A stretch of DNA of 64,000 nt from Paenibacillus selenitireducens (GTDB taxonomy: Bacteria > Bacillota > Bacilli > Paenibacillales > Paenibacillaceae): positions 124,027-188,026 of the forward strand of contig NZ_MSZX01000010.1 of NCBI RefSeq assembly GCF_002021565.1, written 5' to 3'. Each line of letters opens with the position of its first letter. The stretch's first letter is position 1. Below the pieces are notes generated by a model. That model was not told where the DNA came from. It searched no databases and saw nothing but the letters and a program-made list of their open reading frames with translations. Positions 17,004 to 23,522 of this stretch are shown here, one piece after another. The translations under genes and the position numbers were made by a program.

Positions 17004-17032
17004 AACCTCGGAGTGATCCGGGGTTTATTTTT
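17004..17032 (+). terminator. Terminator, island repeat copy 1
   Basis: CCTCGGAGTGATCCGGGG: a 7-bp stem with a GUGA loop (GNRA type) followed by TTTATTTTT. One of four near-identical copies confined to the island (others at 18031, 19223 and 20311). Confidence 0.8.
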
Positions 17033-17124
17033 ATGCTTTAGGACAATTTGCTGACGAAACTGAGTTTATCCGCGTCGCTTGCCACATCGATGAATAAATT
17101 CTCCGTCAAAACGGGCCTCCCCAT

Positions 17125-17219
17125 ATAAAAAACCCTCGACGCTTACAGCGCCAAGGGCTTCATTGATTAATATAGAGTGATGTATTGATCGCGTTCCCAT
17201 TGGTGAACTTGCGTTCTAT
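17125..17219 (-). repeat. attL-like copy of the glnA 3' end and terminator
   Basis: Bases 17171–17219 match 25702–25750 inside glnA at 48 of 49 positions. On the minus strand they encode the last 16 residues of GlnA plus stop; the one base change is synonymous (CAA for CAG). The terminator that follows (CCCTTGGCGC / GCGTCGAGGG, T-run) is intact. Beyond 17219 similarity ends abruptly. This is the expected displaced target when an element integrates in the 3' end of glnA. Confidence 0.9.
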
Positions 17220-17327
17220 TTATGTTCAATAGTATCATTTGATTTTTTTCCTTCATTATATATGCGTATTTTCCTTGTTTTTAACAAATAATTTGTTTCC
17301 AAATTGAATATATCTGGGGCTTTAATT

Positions 17328-17789
17328 TTATCTACGATATTTAAAATACTGCTCAAGCATAAAATCAATCCAATACTTATCTGTAAAATCGATGCCTAGT
17401 GTGTTGATACTGCTTAAACGATTAATCGTCTTAATTACTGCAATCTCGTCAGCCGAGTGAAAATAATGTAATCCAAAATCGTATAAGCGTAATCTCAACA
17501 GCTCATCACTCAGATCTGGATATAAAGTCTTTATGCTGGCTAGTGCATCAATTAATACTCTTTCATCCGTATAATCAGATCCATAGATATACCCTACCGC
17601 TTGTTTTGATAAATCCGATGAAATAATTATCGCCAACGCCTCTGGCTTCCATGTATACGTGTGAAATTCCGCTTTTAAAGTATCCACGTATGAAATGTTA
17701 TGCCTCCAAAGCTTACTTACTCCCTCCTTTCTTTCGTAATACTCCATAATTTCCGCAATAACTTCCTTGTAACTACCTGTACATCTCAT
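17328..17789 (-). CDS. Hypothetical protein, 153 aa (island cargo)
   Basis: ATG at 17789 follows AAGGAGA by eight bases. The protein is soluble and mostly helical, with no signal peptide; it contains IKTLYPDLSDELLRLRLYDF and ends FMLEQYFKYRR. I do not recognise a family. It is the first gene inside the attL-like repeat, a usual place for phage cargo. No partner gene is close enough to suggest a toxin-antitoxin pair. Confidence 0.7.
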   Translation of the reverse strand: MRCTGSYKEVIAEIMEYYERKEGVSKLWRHNISYVDTLKAEFHTYTWKPEALAIIISSDLSKQAVGYIYGSDYTDERVLIDALASIKTLYPDLSDELLRLRLYDFGLHYFHSADEIAVIKTINRLSSINTLGIDFTDKYWIDFMLEQYFKYRR

Positions 17790-18030
17790 TCGCCTATCTC
17801 CTTTTTATCCCCATAAAAAAACACCATAAAAAAGGTCTTAAAGATCTAGTTCGAAGTGCTTATATCAGGGGTATTTAAAAACAAGGAAATAGTACAACAA
17901 GATTATAGCTAATACAAAATACCTTATTTGGGCATTAGCAACAAAGGATCATTAAATAGCCGTAGACTACATCATATTCGATAAAGTCCTTACGATTAAA
18001 GTAAGTGAGTACACAAGTAAATAAGAAAAA

Positions 18031-18055
18031 GCCTCAGAGTGATCCGGGACTATTT
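18031..18055 (+). terminator. Terminator-like hairpin, island repeat copy 2
   Basis: CCTCAGAGTGATCCGGGA, a diverged copy of the island repeat with weaker pairing and TATTTTC after it. It lies in the 348-base gap 17790–18137, in which I see no gene; no plus-strand gene precedes it, so it is probably a remnant. Confidence 0.5.
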
Positions 18056-18097
18056 TCAATGATGGATCAGGTAAAGTTCACCTTGATTTAGGAAAAC

Positions 18098-18129
18098 AAA
18101 AAAGAGCCTGAGATCTTTGCCCCAAGCTC
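18098..18129 (-). terminator. Weak terminator after the PLD gene
   Basis: Minus strand GAGC...GCTC imperfect hairpin followed by TTTTTT, just downstream of the stop at 18138. Confidence 0.5.
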
Positions 18130-18137
18130 ATACATGT

Positions 18138-18911
18138 TCAGTTTTTTGCTTTCTTATATCCAGCGGCAACAGCATCTTTCTCCGAGCAAAACAACTCCAC
18201 ATTAGTTAACGAGTCATATGACTTCCCACCTGGTACATGATATATCTTTGAATTCTTGTTACCTTTAATGGTAGGCTTCGAACAAGCAGCTACATTCGAG
18301 GGTGTTTTATCAGAGCTAACTTTTCCCTCCGGTTGTGCGATCTTCTTCTCTAGCGTCTCATACTTTTTCGTATCAGCCCATATCTTATCAAATTCGCTTG
18401 AGAATGATTTAGCAATTGTTTCATCACGCAACACCATCAACACTTCATCGTTTGTGGTGCTTGCTGCCTTTGAATAGTTGAACGAACCGGTTGTTGCTAT
18501 CTTTTTATCAGCGACTACCATCTTAAGATGCATAAGCCCGGCATGAGTATTAATTTTAATCGGAATTCCAGCACTACCGAGTAATTTAAGGGCCTCACTC
18601 TGCGCCTGCCCGCTTGATTGAATCTTATCGGTAACAATGCGGACGGCTACCCCACGTTTCTTTGCATCCTTGATCGCTGCTACTATATCCGGATATGTAA
18701 GACTATAAATCGCGATATCAAGAGTCTTTTTCGACGAGTTAATCACATCGATCAAAAGCTTTTCAGGCTGCTGGTTATCTTGGGTAAAAGCCCAATCAAT
18801 TTGAGATCCATTTATTTTTGTGCTCGAGATTGACTGAGCGTATGCTAACCCTCCAAAAAGTAATATCGCTGCTACGATTGATGATACGATCAATTCTAAA
18901 CGTTTAGTCAT
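18138..18911 (-). CDS. Secreted phospholipase D-type nuclease with sunset domain
   Basis: 257 residues. Signal peptide or N-terminal anchor at ~1–25 (hydrophobic VSSIVAAILLFGGLAYAQ). One HKD motif, HLKMVVADKKIATTGSFN (His128, Lys130, Asp135), so the enzyme probably works as a dimer like the Nuc endonuclease. After a linker (~175–210) there is a C-terminal sunset-type domain (GNKNSKIYHVPGGKSYDSL ... FCSEKDAVAAGYKKAK), often attached to secreted nucleases. Reaction: hydrolysis of phosphodiester bonds, most likely in DNA outside the cell. Located in prophage cargo. The single-HKD form favours nuclease over lipase; not proven. Confidence 0.88.
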   Translation of the reverse strand: MTKRLELIVSSIVAAILLFGGLAYAQSISSTKINGSQIDWAFTQDNQQPEKLLIDVINSSKKTLDIAIYSLTYPDIVAAIKDAKKRGVAVRIVTDKIQSSGQAQSEALKLLGSAGIPIKINTHAGLMHLKMVVADKKIATTGSFNYSKAASTTNDEVLMVLRDETIAKSFSSEFDKIWADTKKYETLEKKIAQPEGKVSSDKTPSNVAACSKPTIKGNKNSKIYHVPGGKSYDSLTNVELFCSEKDAVAAGYKKAKN

Positions 18912-19026
18912 ATTTCCCTCCGATGATTGTTTTTACCATGATATCATGAATTTTAAATAGTTGAAGGAAAAATACTCTAATTAAAGAATACCTAATACAA
19001 ATAATGTTTGATATAGGTGGGATCTA

Positions 19027-19233
19027 ATGAGAAAGGAAATTGAGATGGCGATCGCAAGGAAACAAAGTGTAAGTTTATCCGTGATTGGGGATAAGCCAGT
19101 AAGAGGAATACCGGAGAAGATCGGACCAAGTGGATTGGTTACAATCAGATCTACGAATGAAGTACAGTGGATACCATTATCGGATATAAAGCATGTATCA
19201 AGGGTTATAGAAATGAAAAGAGTCTCGGAGTAA
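19027..19233 (+). CDS. Small YolD-like beta protein, 68 aa
   Basis: ATG at 19027 with GGTGGG upstream. After a basic start the sequence SVSLSVIGDKPVRGIPEKI ... VQWIPLSDIKHVSRV has the strand pattern and the W-I-P-x-x-D-I end of YolD-like proteins, which occur next to UV-damage polymerases and in phages. It is shorter than YolD and lacks its N-terminal part. The stop codon lies inside a copy of the island terminator repeat. Function not assignable. Confidence 0.55.
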   Translation: MRKEIEMAIARKQSVSLSVIGDKPVRGIPEKIGPSGLVTIRSTNEVQWIPLSDIKHVSRVIEMKRVSE

Positions 19234-19246
19234 TCCGGGGATTTTC
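19223..19246 (+). terminator. Terminator, island repeat copy 3
   Basis: TCTCGGAGTAATCCGGGGATTTT; overlaps the stop codon of the small YolD-like gene. Confidence 0.65.
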
Positions 19247-19338
19247 GCATAATTATGAGTAAAACAAATCGTTTTCATACAAACTTCACCACTTTATAAT
19301 AAGAAGTTCATAACTCAATTTATGAGTGAATCGTTATT

Positions 19339-19505
19339 TTGCGGCAACCGCAATAATGTAAAACTCTTACAACACATTAAATCAATTTATTATTTTTTAC
19401 TTATATTTACTTTTATCTTGCGGTTACCGCAAGTATCGAGAACATATCTTTTTCGGTAACGCAAAAAATTGTCGGTTAACCGTAATACGATTTTCGGTGA
19501 ATTAC
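19339..19505 (+). promoter_or_regulatory. Five-palindrome regulatory array A
   Basis: Degenerate copies of TTGCGG-N3-CCGCAA: TTGCGGCAACCGCAA (19339), TTGCGGTTACCGCAA (19418), TTTCGGTAACGCAAA (19451), GTCGGTTAACCGTAA (19471) and TTTTCGGTGAATTAC (19491). Start-to-start spacings 79, 33, 20 and 20. It lies in the gene-free stretch 19234–19662 and is matched by an array of the same order and spacing at 20384–20549. The last three copies are two helical turns apart, consistent with cooperative binding of a dimeric regulator. The regulator is unknown. Confidence 0.75.
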
Positions 19506-19532
19506 AAATATTAGTAGTTTAATATAAAGCTT

Positions 19533-19639
19533 AGAGATAATGTTAATTAACGAATTACATTGTCGGTTGTAAACTTCATAAACGAATATATGGAGGCGAG
19601 TAATTATTTACTCATTATCTCTTCTGAAGTTGGACAACC
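19533..19639 (+). promoter_or_regulatory. Structured leader A (interleaved pairings)
   Basis: AGAGATAATG (19533–19542) is complementary to CATTATCTCT (19613–19622). GGTTGT-A-AACTTCA... (19565–19578) pairs with TGAAGTTGGACAACC (19625–19639) as 6 bp, a small internal loop and 7 bp. The two pairings interleave, giving a pseudoknot or two alternative states. Leader B at 20577–20692 has the same layout. If the -10 is GATAAT at 19536–19541 the first arm would be DNA only. Confidence 0.65.
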
Positions 19640-19662
19640 AAACTATTAGGAGGATGAGGAAA

Positions 19663-20115
19663 ATGAAAATGAAGAAATTGCTCGTTACTGTTGCAACTGT
19701 AGCACTTCTTACGATGGGCGGTACCTCAGCATTTGCTCTATCTGGTTGGGGTGATACCCAGGCCACTGCAGAATATTTCCCTTTAGGTTATGGCTTAGGA
19801 TCTACCATTGAAAACCCGTTCGATTCAGAATGGACATATTATTATAACGACACTGGGAAAACAATTGGGATTAGAGCTACACTGGGTTCTCCTTCAACTC
19901 TGAATTACGATTTCTTCTACCTGACTTATGATGCTTCAGGAGAACAAACTTCGCTTATTCTAGCAAGGGATACCGGAGTTGGAGGAACAGATACTGCAGA
20001 AATAGTCTTACGCCCAGGCGAAAAGGTATACTTCAATGTTATTGGACATGATGCGACCCAATATAGTCCTTCTGCAATTTATGGTTTTGATTTAAAACTT
20101 ATAGCTGAGCAATAA
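19663..20115 (+). CDS. Secreted protein with PPC-like beta domain (cargo A)
   Basis: 150 residues from ATG 19663, nine bases after AGGAGG. Signal peptide MKMKKLLVTVATVALLTMGG with cleavage likely after AFA (~25). The mature part is all beta: DTQATAEYFPLG, SEWTYYYNDTGKTIGIRA, LNYDFFYLTYDASG and GEKVYFNVIGHD are strand patterns seen in bacterial pre-peptidase C-terminal (PPC) domains. No enzymatic motif. Alone behind regulatory array A, followed by hairpins at 20141–20165 and 20311–20340. Role unknown; lysogenic-conversion cargo is the likely class. Confidence 0.78.
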   Translation: MKMKKLLVTVATVALLTMGGTSAFALSGWGDTQATAEYFPLGYGLGSTIENPFDSEWTYYYNDTGKTIGIRATLGSPSTLNYDFFYLTYDASGEQTSLILARDTGVGGTDTAEIVLRPGEKVYFNVIGHDATQYSPSAIYGFDLKLIAEQ

Positions 20116-20140
20116 AATCCCTGACACGTATTTATTTTTT

Positions 20141-20165
20141 TGCCTATCCCGTCCTGGGATAGGCT
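20141..20165 (+). terminator. Hairpin after cargo gene A
   Basis: GCCTATCCC-GTCCT-GGGATAGGC, a 9-bp perfect stem 26 bases after the stop; the T-run is weak. Confidence 0.65.
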
Positions 20166-20234
20166 TCTGTTCTGTTTATTGAAGGTTTACGTAGTTCACT
20201 TCTTGATTTGATAATTTCTTGTGAGATGATATCG

Positions 20235-20279
20235 TTACGTGCAATAACATTTGTATTAAGCCAAGTAAGCTCTGATGTT
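20235..20279 (-). pseudogene. Remnant of an endolysin 3' end
   Basis: On the minus strand it reads SELTWLNTNVIARN, closely similar to SELTWLNTILLARK at the end of the endolysin frame (about 21758–21799). About four fifths of ~41 bases match. No start, RBS or upstream endolysin sequence remains. It indicates a second, mostly lost copy of the endolysin tail beside cargo gene A. Confidence 0.65.
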
Positions 20280-20310
20280 GTGAATGCTGTGAATTGATGA
20301 TCTAAATAAA

Positions 20311-20340
20311 AGAGCCTCGGAGTGATCCGGGGCTTTTGTT
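20311..20340 (+). terminator. Terminator, island repeat copy 4
   Basis: GAGCCTCGGAGTGATCCGGG(GC) stem with GUGA loop, extended by an AGCC/GGCT pair and followed by TTTTG; the best-formed of the four copies. Confidence 0.8.
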
Positions 20341-20383
20341 TTCCCTTCATTGATTTAAATATTCGTGATTTAAATTCAATTTA

Positions 20384-20549
20384 TTGCGGTGTACGCAAAA
20401 TTAAAGATCCCCAATAGACTCTTGCATATAGTAACTTTTTTAACATTTTACTACATTTTATTGCGGTAAACCGCAACTTTTTTATAATCACGCTTTTCGC
20501 TACCGCAAAATTTAGTCGGAAAACCGCAACTATCTTTTCGGTTACTTCC
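20384..20549 (+). promoter_or_regulatory. Five-palindrome regulatory array B
   Basis: Copies TTGCGGTGTACGCAA (20384), TTGCGGTAAACCGCAA (20461), TTTCGCTACCGCAAA (20495), GTCGGAAAACCGCAA (20515) and TTTTCGGTTACTTCC (20535). Spacings 77, 34, 20 and 20, nearly identical to array A, while the sequence between copies is mostly different. It lies in the gene-free stretch 20351–20717, after which leader B starts. Confidence 0.75.
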
Positions 20550-20576
20550 ATATTTTTATAGTTTATTGTAAAACAT

Positions 20577-20692
20577 AGAGATAATGTTAATTTAAGTTTT
20601 ATGTTATTTGGTTGTTAATCTTCAAAAAAATACGAAGGGGTGGATTCGGAACACATAGTTGATCATTATCTCATATGAAGATTTAGCGACCA
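20577..20692 (+). promoter_or_regulatory. Structured leader B (interleaved pairings)
   Basis: AGAGATAATG (20577–20586) is complementary to CATTATCTC (20664–20672). TGGTTG (20609–20614) pairs with CGACCA (20687–20692) and AATCTTCA (20617–20624) with TGAAGATT (20676–20683). Compared with leader A, one inner pair is swapped (A-T to T-A), the inner helix is one pair longer, and one outer T-A becomes T-G, so pairing is kept while sequence changes. Confidence 0.65.
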
Positions 20693-20717
20693 CACAAAAA
20701 TTAGGAGGCGAATCGCC

Positions 20718-21326
20718 ATGAAAAAAATCTTCTTCTCTTCAATTTTGAGTATTATTATGATACTATCACTATCAGTTGGTGCTTTTGCACAAGAAAATGC
20801 ACCGTCTTTGACAGAAGATCAAATTCAAGCTAAATTCGTACAAATTTCTCAGAAATATAGTGTTAATGATTTGTTATCTCAAGAAGATGCTAAATTCGTA
20901 AAAGAATATGCATTTAAAGCTCCTAATGGTGCTTCAACCTATACACTTCCTTGGGGAACAGGCAAACATTTTAAAGGAAGTGGATTGGGCACATATTCTA
21001 AAGTTCAAACAGAAGGATACACTAAAGTTGATATTGGCGTTATAAATAATTCTGTTCAAGTAAATATGAACACGAGTGATACAAACCAAACATACCATAA
21101 AAAAATTAAAAACAGTGTCGGTTTCCAAGCATTTGGTTTAGTTGGTAGCGACGGAGTTGGTATAGTTGCTGATTTCACCTTATCTGGTGAATCCAGCAAT
21201 GCAAATTATCATAAGTTAGTGGATGAGAAGAATTTCCTTGCTAGCGTTGCTTATTGGTATATCAGTCCTAAAGGGTACGTTGAAGATGCTTCCGGTTCTC
21301 AAACAATTGGAGTAACCTACGACTGA
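20718..21326 (+). CDS. Secreted protein of unknown family (cargo B)
   Basis: 202 residues from ATG 20718 after TTAGGAGGCG. Signal peptide MKKIFFSSILSIIMILSLSV with cleavage likely after AFA (~24). A helical segment follows (LTEDQIQAKFVQISQKYSVN), then a Gly/Ser-rich beta region from ~75 on (GTGKHFKGSGLGTYSKV, VDIGVINNSVQVNMN). No Cys residues, no enzymatic motif. The two-part mature chain, helix then beta, is compatible with a propeptide plus a small beta protein, but that is a guess. It shares its upstream array and leader with cargo gene A although the proteins are unrelated. Confidence 0.72.
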   Translation: MKKIFFSSILSIIMILSLSVGAFAQENAPSLTEDQIQAKFVQISQKYSVNDLLSQEDAKFVKEYAFKAPNGASTYTLPWGTGKHFKGSGLGTYSKVQTEGYTKVDIGVINNSVQVNMNTSDTNQTYHKKIKNSVGFQAFGLVGSDGVGIVADFTLSGESSNANYHKLVDEKNFLASVAYWYISPKGYVEDASGSQTIGVTYD

Positions 21327-21349
21327 TACTAAAATATTATTTACGTTAA

Positions 21350-21388
21350 CCAAAAAGAGGCTGTCATGCTCACCTCTTTTTGGTTTTT
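21350..21388. terminator. Terminator after cargo gene B
   Basis: CAAAAAGAGG / CCTCTTTTTG 10-bp stem followed by GTTTTT. Confidence 0.85.
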
Positions 21389-21419
21389 AATACTATATAC
21401 TATTAAAGGAGCAACTACG

Positions 21420-21701
21420 ATGAAGAAAATATTAATCTACACTTATGAAGTATTAAGAAGTATTGTTTTTCTTGCAATTGGATTACTCACTTTAAATTTT
21501 ATACAACAAAAAATCATTAGATACGTGGATAATATATGGCTTATGATTTTAGTTTTGATTGGTGATCTTATGATTTTATCAGTGATTTATAACCAATTCA
21601 TTTCAAAACAAAAGCTCAGCTCAGCGGTTCGAACAATAATGATTTTTGCAGCATTGAGTTTAATAATTTCAGCAAATATTCTAGGTGGTATCTACAATTA
21701 A
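21420..21701 (+). CDS. Three-helix small membrane protein
   Basis: 93 residues from ATG 21420, eight bases after AAAGGAG. Three hydrophobic segments (about 8–26, 38–56 and 70–88) separated by short charged loops; no family recognised. It follows secreted gene B in the same direction but after a terminator, so readthrough or a separate promoter would be needed. A bacteriocin-immunity type relation between the two is possible but unsupported by any motif. Confidence 0.65.
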   Translation: MKKILIYTYEVLRSIVFLAIGLLTLNFIQQKIIRYVDNIWLMILVLIGDLMILSVIYNQFISKQKLSSAVRTIMIFAALSLIISANILGGIYN

Positions 21702-21753
21702 CGTATGTACCAAATCTGTGATTTGGTACAACAGAGCAACTAGAGAATGTATA

Positions 21754-22391
21754 TTATTTACGTGCTAATAAAATCGTATTAAGCCATGTAAGTTCTGAAA
21801 CGGTCAACATGTCATTCTGCGCTTTCTCGACCCACGATTTATCTGTAATGACTCCTTGCTTTAATAAGCCACTTAATACATCAACCAATTGAGTTCTTTG
21901 ATAGTTAGATAATTTCAATTTATCTTCATCCTCTCTGTCATATATAAATAGTTCATGTTCTTCAATTAACTTAATCAACTTCACAGGGTATCCAGGATCT
22001 GTTGCGTAACCACCGCGCCAAATTTCATTACACGCGGTTTTATAGTTAGCACAAGCACTCCATGATAGCGTTTAGGCTTGTCTCTAGTGCCGGTGATGTT
22101 TAATTTTGCGTGATCGTCTACACTCTCGCCCCAATCGTGGTAATGTCGAAATGGCGCCATGATCTCGATCCATTTACCATTAACGAATTCCTTTGTTTTG
22201 TATAGCCCGCTGCCGGCAGGACCGGAACCCTTAATACCAAAAAGCGCATTCCCCTTTCTAGTTAAGCCTGAATCACCCCACGAGCTCTCCAAAATGGCCT
22301 GTGCAATCGTAAGGGATGCAGGTACACCAGTTTGGTGCATTGTTCTTACAGCGTGTGGAACTATCTTAGCGATGAAATCACTTGCCTTCAT
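21754..22391 (-). pseudogene. Phage endolysin (glucosaminidase), frameshifted
   Basis: N-acetylglucosaminidase (FlgJ/LytD-type) endolysin that would cut peptidoglycan at lysis. First frame from ATG 22391: SLTIAQAILESSWGDSG carries the conserved catalytic Glu, then GNALFGIKG. Near 22050 the frame breaks: after KRYHGVL the family sequence continues in another frame as CANYKTACNEIWRGGYATDP into KLIKLIEEHELFIYDRED, ending at 21754. One lost base explains it. Without the shift the protein would be about 212 residues. The start codon overlaps the holin stop. Sequencing error is possible but neighbouring phage genes are broken too. Confidence 0.85.
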
Positions 22392-22842
22392 TCGTTGTCC
22401 CACCCTTCCGGGATTCGGCGCGTTCTACCTTCTTTTCAAGCTCGCTCTTGACCCAATTGGTGATTTTAACCAGCAGCCACTCGGGAAACCAATTGGCCCA
22501 CCCGGCACGAACAGCATTGGCCGTCATTGATTGCAAAATATGATATAAGACCCCTATAGCAAGGGCACCAAACATGATGTCGGGAATCTGGAATGCTCTA
22601 TCAAGCAAGTGACCACCAGCAGGCAGCAACAGAATAAAGAACGTGCGGAACACCCCGTCAATACCGTATTTACTTGCATACGAGTTATCTTTCTTCGATG
22701 CCCGTATCCCTGTGATCCAATCCATTACGACAAAGAATATAAGCGCCATCATAAGCCCACCCGCCATCTGATCCCCACCATAGAAGAAGTTGAATGCCGG
22801 TACTGCTAATGCACCGACAATGTAAGACCATGCTTTTTCCAT
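22378..22842 (-). CDS. Phage holin family protein
   Basis: 154 residues, ATG at 22842 after TGAGGAGG. Pattern of phi-Cph1/Holin_4-type holins: hydrophobic segments at ~5–20, 27–45 and 65–110, with the conserved MDWITGIRASKK after the second, and a charged C-terminus (VKSELEKKVERAESRKGG). It permeabilises the membrane to release endolysin. It overlaps the endolysin start, the usual lysis cassette. This is the only phage gene in the island that appears intact. Confidence 0.88.
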   Translation of the reverse strand: MEKAWSYIVGALAVPAFNFFYGGDQMAGGLMMALIFFVVMDWITGIRASKKDNSYASKYGIDGVFRTFFILLLPAGGHLLDRAFQIPDIMFGALAIGVLYHILQSMTANAVRAGWANWFPEWLLVKITNWVKSELEKKVERAESRKGGTTNEGK

Positions 22843-22864
22843 ACAAATTCCTCCTCAATAAAAT

Positions 22865-22918
22865 AGCCCCCGGACTCCCGAGGGCATAAAAATAGCGCCT
22901 ACCATATCGGCGGCGCTT
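22865..22918 (-). terminator. Two tandem hairpins between tail-tip and lysis genes
   Basis: Minus strand: GCGCC...GGCGC followed by TATTTTT, then GCCCTCGGG...GGGGGC followed by TATTTT, between the small phage gene ending at 22917 and the holin. Confidence 0.65.
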
Positions 22919-23096
22919 AAGCTTCGACTTGCTTTGGTTCGATGTCCGGTCGTGTAGAGTACACATACGCTAGTACTTGATCACTGTCACCTTTTGGTAA
23001 ATTGTAGCTGCCAACGACTGCTTGGATATCGCTCTCACCTTGATCACAACGTGTAATGCATGCTCTTGCAATAACTCGAATCTGGAAATCTTTCAT
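22917..23096 (-). CDS. Small phage protein, 59 aa
   Basis: ATG at 23096 with GGGAGA eight bases upstream. Begins MKDFQIRVIARACITRCDQG; soluble, no family I can name. Small genes of this size are usual between tail fibre and holin in Bacillus and Paenibacillus phages, and its place there supports a phage origin. Confidence 0.6.
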   Translation of the reverse strand: MKDFQIRVIARACITRCDQGESDIQAVVGSYNLPKGDSDQVLAYVYSTRPDIEPKQVEA

Positions 23097-23120
23097 GTAT
23101 AACATCTCCCTTTAGTTTAT

Positions 23121-23495
23121 TTACATTACCATCATTTCAGCGATGGTTAACTCTAGATCAGTGATACGAGCCTTAGTTTCTTCAACTTCTTCTGATAATG
23201 GTTTTTGATATACAGGAGGCTTCTCCGGTTCAGTCGGATTTGGATAGCTAAATTCAAGTTCCAACGTCTCTGGATTGACGCGATAACCGTTACATGTAGC
23301 AAATTCTTCGGCATATTGGCCGTACTCAAGTTGCACAACACCGATGGTGTTGGGATTATAATCTGCCAGGATGGAATAGGAAGTAAAATCTTGTTCTTTT
23401 GTCGATTCGATCACATTTCCAGTCATTTCCCCACGGGTAAAGACTACGTTCCCTGTGGATAGTTGATAGTATATTTTTCTTCCGAGCTCATTCAT
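23121..23495 (-). CDS. Phage tail-region protein, 124 aa
   Basis: Soluble protein beginning MNELGRKIYYQLSTGNVVFT, with a Pro/Glu-rich hinge (PNPTEPEKPPVYQKPLSEE) and a C-terminal coiled coil (EEVEETKARITDLELTIAEM). Similar short proteins with a coiled-coil end follow tail fibre genes in Paenibacillus and Clostridium prophages (XkdW-like position). Structural or chaperone role is inferred from position. Confidence 0.65.
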   Translation of the reverse strand: MNELGRKIYYQLSTGNVVFTRGEMTGNVIESTKEQDFTSYSILADYNPNTIGVVQLEYGQYAEEFATCNGYRVNPETLELEFSYPNPTEPEKPPVYQKPLSEEVEETKARITDLELTIAEMMVM

Positions 23496-23522
23496 TCTAT
23501 CGCCGCCCCTAAAATAATAATG

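Noticed and set aside
17328-17789. Toxin-antitoxin pair in the island
   Set aside because: No adjacent short partner gene in the same direction and no toxin or antitoxin motif recognised.
20144-20350. 68-codon minus-strand ORF after cargo gene A
   Set aside because: The start falls inside the terminator repeat and there is no SD; only a ~45-base endolysin-like piece is meaningful, so it is listed as a remnant.
19339-20549. Repeated palindromes as a CRISPR array
   Set aside because: The units are short, degenerate, perfectly or near palindromic, unevenly spaced in the first intervals and have no cas genes nearby. They look like regulator sites.
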